Shown: positions 34,255-42,771, counted from the first letter of the stretch. The stretch is 64,000 bases of DNA from JAVWMQ01 sp036637375 (GCA_036637375.1 JAVWMQ010000002.1:22618-86617), one strand, 5' to 3'. Translations and numbers: made by a program. Notes: generated by a model not told the origin, from the letters alone.

Positions 34255-34805
34255 ACGTCACCTCTTTCACAGCTTGCAACTGCACATTTAATATCTAATC
34301 CTATTTCAATTTGAGTAAAGTATATTTCCTTGCCATCAGCTATTATTTCATCTATTATTCCATTTCGGTCAGCAAGTTCATATTTAGATATTGTTTTTAA
34401 AAGTGGAATACCTAAAAGTTTTGTAAGGGCTTCTTTTCTAACCCATAATTCCATAAACCCGTCAGATCCCCATAATTCTACATAATGAGTTTCATTTTTC
34501 CCAAAATATCGAGCAGCTGTCTTCTCACTGTCTCTAATTATTTTTTCCTCAATATCTACACCAATTAAATCATTTGATACGGCACATACAAACAATTCCT
34601 TTGAATGGCTTACTGAAAAACAAATAGGTGCATTTCTAAAGTATGGTTTACCTTCAACTGTCCTGTCAATTGTGAAGTCATAACTGTCTTTTAATATCAA
34701 ATTCGTTTCATCGATATACTTTTGAACAGCGCTGTAAATCAATCCTTCTTTATATTCATTGCTTTTGTTTGTACTATTATATCCTTCATAAAAAAACAAA
34801 TACAT
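34233..34805 (-). CDS. 4'-phosphopantetheinyl transferase (Sfp type)
   Basis: The ATG at 34805 (AAGGA upstream) is chosen over an open extension with a hydrophobic leader that has no ribosome site; it gives 190 residues. Motifs of Sfp-type transferases are present: GKPYF (52-56), SVSHS (64-68), GVDIE (82-86) with metal-binding D84 and E86, and WVRKEALTKLLG (121-132). The enzyme moves phosphopantetheine from CoA to a carrier protein. No carrier protein or synthetase gene is in the window. A promoter at 34845-34873 drives this gene and the EamA gene. Confidence 0.88.
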   Translation of the reverse strand: MYLFFYEGYNSTNKSNEYKEGLIYSAVQKYIDETNLILKDSYDFTIDRTVEGKPYFRNAPICFSVSHSKELFVCAVSNDLIGVDIEEKIIRDSEKTAARYFGKNETHYVELWGSDGFMELWVRKEALTKLLGIPLLKTISKYELADRNGIIDEIIADGKEIYFTQIEIGLDIKCAVASCERGDVCIRSII

Positions 34806-34844
34806 TTTTAAATCCTTATCGTCACTAGTAAATACATATCTATA

Positions 34845-34873
34845 ATTATAACAAAAATCAACCTTATCAACAA
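34845..34873 (-). promoter_or_regulatory. Promoter of the phosphopantetheinyl transferase unit
   Basis: Minus-strand TTGTTG (34868-34873), 17-base spacer, TATAAT (34845-34850), 40 bases before the ATG at 34805 and just after the terminator of the ispH-S1 gene. Confidence 0.6.
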
Positions 34874-34884
34874 CGAAATGGGCA

Positions 34885-34917
34885 TAAAAAAAGAGAAAGA
34901 TAAAAATTATCTTTCTC
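34885..34917 (-). terminator. Terminator of rarA-ispH/S1
   Basis: Arms GAGAAAGATAA (34893-34903) and TTATCTTTCTC (34907-34917) pair perfectly and are followed on the minus strand by seven Ts. Confidence 0.88.
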
Positions 34918-34929
34918 AATGTTTCAAAA

Positions 34930-36867
34930 CTATTCAGCGTCAGCTTCTACAGCTTCTTCTTTAGCTGGAGCTTCAAGAGTTTCCTTGATGCTTAAGCTAA
35001 TTCTTTTTCTTTCTCTGTCAATTTCAAGAATCTTTGCAGATACTTCTTCGCCAATTGAAAGTTCATCATTGATGTTTGCAACTCTCTTATGGTTAACTTC
35101 TGAAATGTGAACAAGTCCATCTAAACCTGGTTCTAATTCAACAAAACATCCGTATTCTTTGATCTGAACAACTTTACCTGAAACAACCTGACCAATCTGA
35201 TATTTTTCATCAATAATTGTCCAAGGTTCTGGCTGAGTCTGTTTTAGACCTAAAGAAATCTTACCTTTTTCATTGTTCATTGAAAGAATCTTAACGTGGA
35301 TTTTTTCACCAATTTCAAGGATTTCCTGTGGGTGCTTTAATTTACCCCATGAAATTTCTGAAATATGAAGAAGTCCATCTACGCCACCGATGTCTACAAA
35401 TGCACCGTAATCAGTAAATCTCATTACAGTTCCTTCTACAACATCACCAACACTGATGCTCTTCCAAATTTCTTCAAGTGCTTTTTGACGTTCTTCGTTT
35501 AACTTAGCTTTGTGTGAGAACACTGCTTTGCCTCTTCTAGCGTCAACTCTAGAAACTTTAACAGATAATGTTTTACCAACAAATTCAGATGAATCTTCAA
35601 CAAATTTATCTGATAACTGTGATAGAGGAATGAAACCCTGCACTTCTTTGTATGCAGCAATAACTCCGCCATTAACCTGTCTAACTACTGTTACGTCAAT
35701 TAAAGCTTTATCATCAAGAGCCTTGTTAATTTCTTCCCAATGCTCGCTTGCTTCTAATTTCTTCTTTGAAAGTAAGATAGTTCCGTCGCCGTCATCAGTT
35801 TTTAGCACTTTAGCTGTGATTTCGTCGCCTTCACTAAACAAATCAGTTAGTTTCTGGTCTCCTTCCAATGTAATTTCGTTAAGAGGAATAATTCCGTCTT
35901 TCTTGCAGCCAAGGTTCACGATAATTTCCTTGTCTGTTACCTGGTGTACTTTACCAGTAACCAGTTCGCCACCTCTAGGTAGTCTTAATGATTTTTCGAT
36001 CTCTTCCATGTAATCTAACATAGATTCTTCTTTAGTGATTTTGTCACTCATGTTTGTGGTAACCTCCTTAATTGCGATTTCGGGTGTCGATGCGCCCGCC
36101 GCTAGACCTATTCTATTATATTTTTGCACATCTTTCAATGGTAAATTTAAAATATCTGTAATAAAATACGCTTTTTTGCATGTTTTTTTTGCGATTTCAT
36201 ATAATTTACGACTATTTGACGAATTCTCGTCTCCAATCACAAGCATTACATCAACTTTTTTTGCAGTCTCTAGGCAACCATTTTGCCTTTTGCTAGTTGC
36301 ATTACAAATTGTATTTTTGTATTCTACAGACTCATTGTCCTTAATAAGCATATCCAAAACATTATCAAAAGTGGATTTTTTTATTGTTGTTTGTGCCACA
36401 ACAAATAAATTTTCTTTTTTTATATGTTTTGGTTCAGATAGTACAATAGCTTCTCCATTACACCAACCATTTATCCCTATAACCTCTGGATGTTTTTCAT
36501 CACCAACAATTACAATTTGTTTTTTATTTAGATATTCTTTCTTTACTATATTATGAATCTTCTTTACATTTGGACAGGTGGCATCATATAGAATTAACCC
36601 TTTAGCTTCTGCCTCATTATAATAATTTTCTCCAACACCATGAGATCTAATAATTACAATATCACCCGAACTTGCCTCATCTATGGATTCAATTATACCT
36701 ATGCCTTTTGCTTTCAAATCATCTGTAACCATTTTGTTGTGAATTATAGGACCATATGTAAATAATTTTTTATCTTTATTATTCTCAGCAAGCTCTACTG
36801 CCATATCGATAGCATTTTTAACACCAAAGCAAAATCCTGAGTGCGGTGCTCTTATTATTTCTCTCAT
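34930..36867 (-). CDS. ispH: Fused IspH-ribosomal protein S1
   Basis: The 645-residue protein combines two functions. Residues 1-285 are IspH (HMB-PP reductase), with the three iron-sulfur ligands C13, C98 and C188, plus H43 and the SHG(V) block at 75-78; it makes the isoprenoid precursors IPP and DMAPP in the MEP pathway. Residues from about 300 on carry four S1 RNA-binding repeats (for example GKVHQVTDKEIIVNLG, VDVTVVRQVNGGVIA, GTVMRFTDYGAFVDIGG and GKVVQIKEYGCFVELEPG), followed by an acidic tail. This IspH-S1 fusion is a known feature of many Clostridia. The ATG overlaps the rarA stop (ATGA). Confidence 0.95.
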   Translation of the reverse strand: MREIIRAPHSGFCFGVKNAIDMAVELAENNKDKKLFTYGPIIHNKMVTDDLKAKGIGIIESIDEASSGDIVIIRSHGVGENYYNEAEAKGLILYDATCPNVKKIHNIVKKEYLNKKQIVIVGDEKHPEVIGINGWCNGEAIVLSEPKHIKKENLFVVAQTTIKKSTFDNVLDMLIKDNESVEYKNTICNATSKRQNGCLETAKKVDVMLVIGDENSSNSRKLYEIAKKTCKKAYFITDILNLPLKDVQKYNRIGLAAGASTPEIAIKEVTTNMSDKITKEESMLDYMEEIEKSLRLPRGGELVTGKVHQVTDKEIIVNLGCKKDGIIPLNEITLEGDQKLTDLFSEGDEITAKVLKTDDGDGTILLSKKKLEASEHWEEINKALDDKALIDVTVVRQVNGGVIAAYKEVQGFIPLSQLSDKFVEDSSEFVGKTLSVKVSRVDARRGKAVFSHKAKLNEERQKALEEIWKSISVGDVVEGTVMRFTDYGAFVDIGGVDGLLHISEISWGKLKHPQEILEIGEKIHVKILSMNNEKGKISLGLKQTQPEPWTIIDEKYQIGQVVSGKVVQIKEYGCFVELEPGLDGLVHISEVNHKRVANINDELSIGEEVSAKILEIDRERKRISLSIKETLEAPAKEEAVEADAE

Positions 36868-38138
36868 TTTAATCCTTTCAATTCTTCCAAATACTTTTTA
36901 AACGATTTTTCATTACCGTTATTAGTTGGCTTATAATATTCAACGTGATTATTATATAAATTATCTGGCAAGTACTGTTGTTTAACGTATCCACCATAAG
37001 CATGAGGATATTTATATTCAACTCCAATACCTCTATCTTTTGCGCCTTTGTAATGTCCATCTTTGAGATGAAGAGGCACATCATCAATATTCATATTTTT
37101 GATATCATTTTTTGCCACAAGTAATGCCTCATAGACTTTATTTGACTTAGGGCTAGAAGCCATCAATATAACCGCTTCCGCTAGAGGAATCTCTGCCTCG
37201 GGATATCCTATCATTAGGGCTGCATTTACACACGAGGTAACTATTGAAATAGCTTGTGGATATGCAAGTCCAACATCCTCACTTGCAATTACCATTAATC
37301 TTCGCCCTATCATCTGTATATCAGCTCCGCCCTCAAATAATCTTGCCAAATAATGAATTGATGCATTGGGGTCTGATCCTCGAATAGATTTTTGCAAAGC
37401 TGAAAGCAGATTATATTTATCTTCACTTCTGTCATAAAAAAGTGTTCTTTGTTGTGTTGCCTCTTCAATAACTTTCAAGTCAATAGTTTTATCATCATTT
37501 AGATTGTCAATTATAAAACCTAATGTATCAAGTGCAATTCTTCCGTCTCCATTGCACATATTTGCCAAAACATTCAAAGATTCCATATCATAAGCAATAT
37601 TTATATTACCAAAGCCAAGTTCTTTATCATTAATAGTTCTAAGCAACATTTGAACAATATCCTCTGATGTGTGTCTTTTAAATTCATAAATGCTTCTAAC
37701 CCTACTTAAAATTGCATTGTTCACAGCAAAATAAGGGTTTTCTGTTGTACTCCCAATAAATTTCAAAACCCCTTCTTCTAATGCTTTTAATAATGAATCT
37801 TGCTGTAGTTTGTTCCACCTATGAAACTCATCCACATATAAATATGTCGTTTCTTTCTGTAATCCAAAAAATTTAAGCTTCGCTCTATCAATTAATTCCT
37901 TTAATTCTTTTGTACCTGTTGTTGACGCATTAATCTCAATGAAATCTCCGTCCATTTCCCTTGCAATAATTCTAGCTAAGGTTGTTTTTCCAGTACCTGA
38001 AGGTCCATAAAATATTGCAGAATCAAATGTTTTATTTTTTATTGAAGTATACAAAAGAGAATCTTTATATAAAAAGTGTCTTTGCCCTACAAAGTCTTCA
38101 AGTTTGTAAGGGCGCATTTTTGTTGATAGTGGAATCAT
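36864..38138 (-). CDS. rarA: Replication-associated recombination protein A
   Basis: From the ATG at 38138 (AAGGAG six bases upstream) the AAA+ ATPase has 424 residues; an upstream TTG extends the frame but has no ribosome site. Walker A GPSGTGKT is at 45-52 and Walker B YVDEFHRW at 101-108, where the usual DEIHRFNK reads DEFHRWNK. RarA (MgsA) acts at stalled replication forks. The C-terminal block GHYKGAKDRGIGVEYKYPHAYGGYVKQQYLPD is specific to RarA. It is co-transcribed with ispH-S1 (4-base overlap). Confidence 0.94.
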   Translation of the reverse strand: MIPLSTKMRPYKLEDFVGQRHFLYKDSLLYTSIKNKTFDSAIFYGPSGTGKTTLARIIAREMDGDFIEINASTTGTKELKELIDRAKLKFFGLQKETTYLYVDEFHRWNKLQQDSLLKALEEGVLKFIGSTTENPYFAVNNAILSRVRSIYEFKRHTSEDIVQMLLRTINDKELGFGNINIAYDMESLNVLANMCNGDGRIALDTLGFIIDNLNDDKTIDLKVIEEATQQRTLFYDRSEDKYNLLSALQKSIRGSDPNASIHYLARLFEGGADIQMIGRRLMVIASEDVGLAYPQAISIVTSCVNAALMIGYPEAEIPLAEAVILMASSPKSNKVYEALLVAKNDIKNMNIDDVPLHLKDGHYKGAKDRGIGVEYKYPHAYGGYVKQQYLPDNLYNNHVEYYKPTNNGNEKSFKKYLEELKGLK

Positions 38139-38197
38139 TTTGCTCCTTTTCCCTATATTAAGTAAAATTTCTTCATTTTTTTTAAATAACAAATGTA

Positions 38198-38226
38198 ATT
38201 ATAAACTATTTTTACTTTTTTCTCAA
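38198..38226 (-). promoter_or_regulatory. Promoter of rarA
   Basis: Minus-strand TTGAGA (38221-38226), 17-base spacer, TATAAT (38198-38203), 60 bases upstream of the ATG and divergent from the zinc-ribbon promoter. Confidence 0.6.
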
Positions 38227-38233
38227 CAAAAGA

Positions 38234-38262
38234 TGGACAAAGCATAGGTTATACTCTATAAT
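38234..38262 (+). promoter_or_regulatory. Promoter of the zinc-ribbon gene
   Basis: TGGACA (38234-38239), 17-base spacer, TATAAT (38257-38262). Initiation near 38269 leaves an untranslated leader of about 120 bases before the ATG at 38389. Confidence 0.65.
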
Positions 38263-38388
38263 GAAACAGTATACTTAATAAATATGGGATTAACTTATCG
38301 CAGCAGTTCATTTACTCTATCGAAAACTTGGCCCTATACTATTTAAGAAACAGAAATATAATTCAAATTTATGATGGAGGAAAAAATC

Positions 38389-38547
38389 ATGGAAGACAAA
38401 ACATTAGTATGCGTAGACTGCGGTCAGGAATTCACTTTTACAGCTGGAGAACAGGAATTTTACAAAGAAAGAGGTTTCGATAACGAACCAAAGAGATGTA
38501 AAGACTGTAGAGACAAACGTAAAAACGAAAGAAGAAACAATAGATAG
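38389..38547 (+). CDS. Small zinc-ribbon protein
   Basis: This 52-residue protein has two CxxC pairs, CVDCGQ (C8, C11) and CKDC (C37, C40), and a basic C-terminal tail, matching the probable zinc-ribbon family (zf-trcl) of small clostridial proteins. The GQEFTF block after the first pair is typical. Function is unknown; nucleic-acid or ribosome binding is plausible given the basic tail. GGAGG lies eight bases before the ATG, a promoter at 38234-38262 and a strong terminator at 38554-38584 make it an independent, likely well-expressed unit. Confidence 0.88.
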   Translation: MEDKTLVCVDCGQEFTFTAGEQEFYKERGFDNEPKRCKDCRDKRKNERRNNR

Positions 38548-38553
38548 TTTTTT

Positions 38554-38584
38554 AGGGTTATACTTATGTATAACCCTTTTCTTT
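38554..38584 (+). terminator. Terminator of the zinc-ribbon gene
   Basis: Arms AGGGTTATAC (38554-38563) and GTATAACCCT (38568-38577) with a TTAT loop and a T-rich tail (TTTCTTTT), plus strand only. Confidence 0.9.
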
Positions 38585-38588
38585 TACA

Positions 38589-39119
38589 TTAAATGCCGCA
38601 GCGGTGAATGTTTCTTCGCTGATTACGCACATATAGTAGTAATTCTGCAATATTTTGATTAAACAACTCTAAGTTTTCAATAATGCAATCTAAGTATTCA
38701 CATGTTTCCTCACTTGCAGATAATTTCAACTCCTTAACAAACCCTATCAAATGGCTTTGTAATGTCCCAACCTCTATTGGAACAAAAGCAATTTTGACAT
38801 CCTTTCTTTTTAGGTTATAATACACTGTATCAACACTAAGTTCCACCCTATTACTCCTAATTAAAAATTCAGTTGTTTTATTTAATGTAATCAGGGTTTT
38901 TTCAAGAATCTCAAACACCTCGTTATTTGTTTCTGGCTTTAGCTCTCTTATTGATGCATATCCACTACAATCATAGATTACATTCCTCTTATTATTGTAA
39001 AATGAAAACGACATAGGTATTGCAAAATCACATAACCCTGAAGTTAAAACCTTTTCTTCAAAAGGTTTTATATTTTCATATGGCATCTCTAGCTTAAACT
39101 CTTTTTCTCTCAAATTCAT
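38589..39119 (-). CDS. DUF6382-like protein at the end of the tad locus
   Basis: The ATG at 39119 has AAGGAG six bases upstream and gives 176 residues. The N-terminal part (residues 1-150) resembles DUF6382, usually the N-terminal half of FHA-domain proteins next to clostridial tad genes: KPFEEKVLTSGLCDFAIPMSFSFYN, YDCSGYASI and FLIRSNRVELSVDTVYYNLKR. The FHA domain that normally follows is absent. Function is unknown; a regulatory or assembly role beside the pilus is inferred from position. It is the last gene of the tad unit, 15 bases after the zinc-module TadE gene. Confidence 0.6.
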   Translation of the reverse strand: MNLREKEFKLEMPYENIKPFEEKVLTSGLCDFAIPMSFSFYNNKRNVIYDCSGYASIRELKPETNNEVFEILEKTLITLNKTTEFLIRSNRVELSVDTVYYNLKRKDVKIAFVPIEVGTLQSHLIGFVKELKLSASEETCEYLDCIIENLELFNQNIAELLLYVRNQRRNIHRCGI

Positions 39120-39134
39120 AATCGCTCCTTCCAT

Positions 39135-39899
39135 TTACTTGCCACCACATTTTAAGCAAGGCAAATAGCCTTTTTCAATTGCAATAAATTTTTCTATATT
39201 TACAGTGAATTTTTCTATTGTAGTGCAATTCGCCTTGTGATATACTCCCCCATATTTAAGGAAGCAGTACACCACACTACCTGTAGTTAAATTATGAGAA
39301 TCACATAAGGCACACGCCTTATAATTTTTTTTGATATTTTCGTCAAGTATTAGTTGTGTTTCATGAGCCTTGACAAAGGTACAGTTTTTGCCATGATACT
39401 TTTTCCCATCTTGAGGGAAGATATAAACAATGTATGATTCTCCATCACTTTCCATTTCTTCAAACGACATCGGGCTTCCACGTTCATTATCTCCAATAAA
39501 CCCTCTACCTAAGATTTGATTTTGTATTGTAAATTCCCTACCAAGTTTTAACGGCATTTTTGACTTCATAACAGTTTCATTTGCAATTTCAATTAATCCA
39601 TTATTAAAATTATTTCCATACAAATATCTAAATCTTTTAATCCTTGTTTCATCCACATGTGTATTTTCATTTTTAATACGACTTTCAATTTTAAATGGCA
39701 AAACAAGATCTTTCTTTATCGAATAAGAGCCAATCATGGACAACTTAATTTCATCGGACATAATATGCATGACTTTTTCTTCTGTACTTGTAACCTTCAT
39801 TAAATATCCAACACTTAGAATTGCAACGATAACAACCGGTAATATAATAGATACTTCTACCAAATAATGTCCACTTTTAGTATTTTTCTTCATATTCAT
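39135..39899 (-). CDS. TadE-like pseudopilin with duplicated zinc-type module
   Basis: The 254-residue protein (ATG at 39899, GGAAAG upstream; an ATG at 39893 is an alternative) has an N-terminal GHYLVEVSIILPVVIVAIL membrane helix like TadE pseudopilins. Its C-terminal third holds two copies of one module, at about 166-199 and 218-251, each 34 residues with the same spacing YH-x3-NCT-x22-24-Y-x2-C-x2-C: one has KYHGKNCT and KACALC, the other VYHKANCT and LPCLKC. Each repeat is preceded by a matching VY-F-G strand (for example VVYCFLKYGG). One histidine plus three cysteines per module suggests zinc binding, as in the YHRxxC-GYxPCxxC modules of some secreted nucleases. The role in pilus assembly is unknown. 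Confidence 0.72.
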   Translation of the reverse strand: MNMKKNTKSGHYLVEVSIILPVVIVAILSVGYLMKVTSTEEKVMHIMSDEIKLSMIGSYSIKKDLVLPFKIESRIKNENTHVDETRIKRFRYLYGNNFNNGLIEIANETVMKSKMPLKLGREFTIQNQILGRGFIGDNERGSPMSFEEMESDGESYIVYIFPQDGKKYHGKNCTFVKAHETQLILDENIKKNYKACALCDSHNLTTGSVVYCFLKYGGVYHKANCTTIEKFTVNIEKFIAIEKGYLPCLKCGGK

Positions 39900-41103
39900 A
39901 GTTCTTTCCATTTACATTTAAATTGAAATAGAATCCTGTATTAGCTGCTTTAATCAAAAACCCTTTGTCTTTTGTTCCTTGTAAATTTATCTGCATCAAA
40001 TCCATCATTCTAACTAATTTAGTATCACTATCTACAAAATGTAACAAAAGTTTTAAATATCCTTTGTAGTTAAGTCCAGACTTGTTCTTTGTATCAATAA
40101 ATCCATTTTTGTTGCTATTTATTGAAGACTCCAGATCTATAGCCCAATTCATTTTAGTTTTATATATAGGAACTTTCTTTCGATTTACCAATAATTTAAA
40201 ATCATTATGTGCTTCGGCTAATGCCCAGCCTTCCATTAATATAAGTTCTGTGCCAATAGCTGCAGGCCCTGGTGTCATTAAAAGAGCTAAACTTTTTATC
40301 TCCGCCATCATTTTAGGATCACTTTTTATATATAGTAAGTTTAATAAATTCCTTACCATAATAATTTTTCTTTTCACTTTCAAAAAATTTCCATAATCGC
40401 TTTGTTTCCCTGCAATTAGATACTCAATTTCATTTGCAAAAAATGTATCTTTTTTATAAGTTTTTCCACCATTACCGCAAACGTTAAAAAAATAATTTTC
40501 CAAAAGAAGTTCATCCCCAATTGTAGTAAATATACTTTCAAGCCCATTAATGTTCTCTTTGAATTTTGAAATTATGTTATCATTAACACTAATTTCTCTT
40601 GAAGGCAAACTATTTATTACACTTGAATTTTTTATTATCCCATCTCTCATTTCACCAATAACCTGTTTCCCCGTTATTATAAAATCTGCAGTTTCATCTT
40701 TTTCTATTAAAGATTTCGCAATTAGATATTTACTATATTCAATAATCTCTTTTTTAAATACATTAAGATTTGATAATTCAAAGTCACTTGTATCACTTTC
40801 AACTCCTCTTATTTTTAGAGTTTCCTTTTCATCTAATGAATTATTAACATAATACAATACTTTCTCTGAAATCTCTGGCGGTAAGCCTGAAAAAGCAAAT
40901 ATACCATAATCATCCTTTAATTTACTATTGTACTCCGATAAAATAGATCTTCCACTCACAGATGCAACACTATTTACATATGCAACTTCACAACTATGTT
41001 TTGTTTCCTTGATAAAAGTAAACGTTAGTAAGAACATTGACATTAATACAATTCCCAAAAAAACAGTTATACTCCCCTTCTTGGATTTAATAATATTATT
41101 CAT
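39877..41103 (-). CDS. Large TadE/TadG-like (DUF5702-type) pilus-locus protein
   Basis: The 408-residue protein starts MNNIIKSKKGSITVFLGIVLMSM, a short basic leader and one hydrophobic helix, then a long extracytoplasmic domain with few cysteines. The GSITVFLG start, VASVSGRSILSEYN block and its position inside a tad locus match clostridial DUF5702 proteins, which are TadE/TadG relatives. It is probably membrane-anchored with its bulk outside. The start ATG at 41103 lies one base past the stop of the previous TadE gene; a GTG at 41112 is also in frame. It overlaps the following gene by 23 bases. Confidence 0.7.
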   Translation of the reverse strand: MNNIIKSKKGSITVFLGIVLMSMFLLTFTFIKETKHSCEVAYVNSVASVSGRSILSEYNSKLKDDYGIFAFSGLPPEISEKVLYYVNNSLDEKETLKIRGVESDTSDFELSNLNVFKKEIIEYSKYLIAKSLIEKDETADFIITGKQVIGEMRDGIIKNSSVINSLPSREISVNDNIISKFKENINGLESIFTTIGDELLLENYFFNVCGNGGKTYKKDTFFANEIEYLIAGKQSDYGNFLKVKRKIIMVRNLLNLLYIKSDPKMMAEIKSLALLMTPGPAAIGTELILMEGWALAEAHNDFKLLVNRKKVPIYKTKMNWAIDLESSINSNKNGFIDTKNKSGLNYKGYLKLLLHFVDSDTKLVRMMDLMQINLQGTKDKGFLIKAANTGFYFNLNVNGKNYEYEEKY

Positions 41104-41104
41104 A

Positions 41105-41479
41105 TCAATCACTTACATCTATAAAGTCTACTGCTCTCATCAGCTTCTTTTCATCAATCTTATAAAGTGATTCTTTTATACTTTTTTTACCTGCACTTGT
41201 TATTAAACCAAATCTCTTTTTTGTAACATAGTCGTTATATAAATAAGCTTTAGACAGACTAGCTGTGCCTTCAGAAATGTTTGTTTCTTTTGTCTTAAAG
41301 TTACTTTCCATAGTCTCTGTTGCCTTACCTGCAAATGTAACTAACTCTACGTGAGAATTTGCAATTTTAGTTGCTTCACTATACATAAATATAAATATAC
41401 TAATTATCCCAATAAGAGATAATATTACTATTGGAAAAGCAATTGTTGCTTCTACAATACTGCTCCCCTTACTATTCAT
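41105..41479 (-). CDS. tadE: TadE-like pseudopilin
   Basis: The 124-residue protein begins MNSKGSSIVEATIAFPIVILSLIGIIS: the GSSIVEATIAFP segment is the TadE motif with the conserved glutamate at position 10 of the hydrophobic N-terminus. TadE-type pseudopilins help Flp pilus assembly. The start ATG overlaps the Flp stop codon (TGATG). A further DUF5702-type gene follows directly. Confidence 0.8.
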   Translation of the reverse strand: MNSKGSSIVEATIAFPIVILSLIGIISIFIFMYSEATKIANSHVELVTFAGKATETMESNFKTKETNISEGTASLSKAYLYNDYVTKKRFGLITSAGKKSIKESLYKIDEKKLMRAVDFIDVSD

Positions 41480-41649
41480 CAAAATCCTCCATTTAAGTTA
41501 TCGAAAGTTCTATTAATAAACGCTGTTATTTCTGTTTTAAATATTAATCCTAGAATAATCGCTAAGGCAATCAAGATCCCGACTTGGACCATTTCCATCC
41601 CATTATGGTTACAAACACTAGCATATAATTTTTTTAATATTTTTTTCAT
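41479..41649 (-). CDS. Flp/Tad-type pilin (56 residues)
   Basis: The protein reads MKKILKKLYASVCNHNG, then MEMVQVGILIALAIILGLIF as one hydrophobic helix, then KTEITAFINRTFDNLNGGF. A basic leader, a glycine before MEMV and a glutamate at the start of the helix match Flp1-type pilin precursors, cut by a TadV-like peptidase after the glycine. It is the main pilus subunit candidate. AGGAGGATACT precedes the ATG. No prepilin peptidase gene is visible in the window, so it must be elsewhere. Confidence 0.85.
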   Translation of the reverse strand: MKKILKKLYASVCNHNGMEMVQVGILIALAIILGLIFKTEITAFINRTFDNLNGGF

Positions 41650-41678
41650 AGTATCCTCCTTTCTTTTTCTTTACATTT

Positions 41679-42770
41679 TCACATCTGCATCATAGCAGGA
41701 GCTACAGTTATCATAACTAACACCATCAACAGTATTACAAGTGGGATAGTTAATTTAGTTTCTGCTAATCGTCCTTTTTCCTCAGAGTTCTTCTTTCGTG
41801 CAAACCATAACGCCTGTCCCTCTAATTCTAGTTTATCTTTGAGTTCAGTACCTTTAACTACTGAATCAGATATTATATTGGTAACCCTCAAAAGTTCCTT
41901 AATCTGCACCCTTTTAGAAAAATTTCCAAAGGCATTTTCAATTGTACAATTAGTTTCACTTGCTATATTTTCTACTTCTATCAGTTGTTCGTAAAAGTAC
42001 ACTTTTTCTCCATTAAAAACATTTTTATAGTCATTATTTATTTTTTTAAAACAGGAATCAAACACAATTCCAGCACCTAGAAGCAAGATGAGCTTATTTA
42101 TATATTCTGGCAGACATATTATTACAGAATCCCTTGTAAGCTTTTCCTCTTTTTTGATTTTTTCATACCTACTGTAGTAAATCATATATATAAAAATTAA
42201 CGCCAAAGCTATGAATATCATAAAGTTTTTGTCTTTATTTTCACTCCACAAAAGTCTTGTACCATCTTTAAGGGTAGTTGGTAATAGAATCCTGTTATTT
42301 CTTGTGTTAGCATTAATATTTCGAATTGTACCCATAATTTCACGATCTATTTGAGATTTGATAGGTTCGTCCTTAACTATTTCATTTTCACCATTTTGTA
42401 GGTTGCTGCTCTTTGGATCAACATATATTACAGTATCTTTTTTAAACGTGCCTTTTGGTGATATGGCTGTTACCTTAATACTAAGTTTCTTGCTTTCTTC
42501 CTTTTTTAAAGGTCTAAAGATTTCTTTAATATTTCCCTCACTATTTTTGATAACTTTTGGTGTCGCTCCAGTATTAGATGCTATGCTACCTATTAATAAA
42601 ACTAGGAATAAAATTACTACCAAAATATATTTATATCTTAAATCCTTTTGAATTAAGTTCACTTTATCATTAAAGTCGCCTTTACCATATACATTAGCAA
42701 ATCTCTTTTCTATTTCGTTTTTATCTCCTAATAATTTTCCAATTAAGTCTGCTACTTTTTTCTTATTCAT
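41679..42770 (-). CDS. tadC: TadC-like inner-membrane protein (type II secretion F domain)
   Basis: The 363-residue protein has an N-terminal helix (about 47-66), a long hydrophilic insert of roughly 110 residues, a second helix (about 183-200) and a C-terminal T2SSF-type domain with RDSVIICLPEYINKLILLLGAG and a final hydrophobic segment (LTIPLVILLMVLVMITVAPAMMQM). The C-terminal half is the part conserved in TadC/GspF proteins that form the pilus platform. The long outward-facing segment after the first helix is more than usual. It follows tadB by one base and precedes flp by 29 bases. Confidence 0.8.
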   Translation of the reverse strand: MNKKKVADLIGKLLGDKNEIEKRFANVYGKGDFNDKVNLIQKDLRYKYILVVILFLVLLIGSIASNTGATPKVIKNSEGNIKEIFRPLKKEESKKLSIKVTAISPKGTFKKDTVIYVDPKSSNLQNGENEIVKDEPIKSQIDREIMGTIRNINANTRNNRILLPTTLKDGTRLLWSENKDKNFMIFIALALIFIYMIYYSRYEKIKKEEKLTRDSVIICLPEYINKLILLLGAGIVFDSCFKKINNDYKNVFNGEKVYFYEQLIEVENIASETNCTIENAFGNFSKRVQIKELLRVTNIISDSVVKGTELKDKLELEGQALWFARKKNSEEKGRLAETKLTIPLVILLMVLVMITVAPAMMQM

Positions 42771-42771
42771 G

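Noticed and set aside
34806..34919. Longer phosphopantetheinyl transferase with a hydrophobic N-terminal leader.
   Set aside because: The extra codons cover the promoter and the terminator of the neighbouring gene and have no ribosome site.
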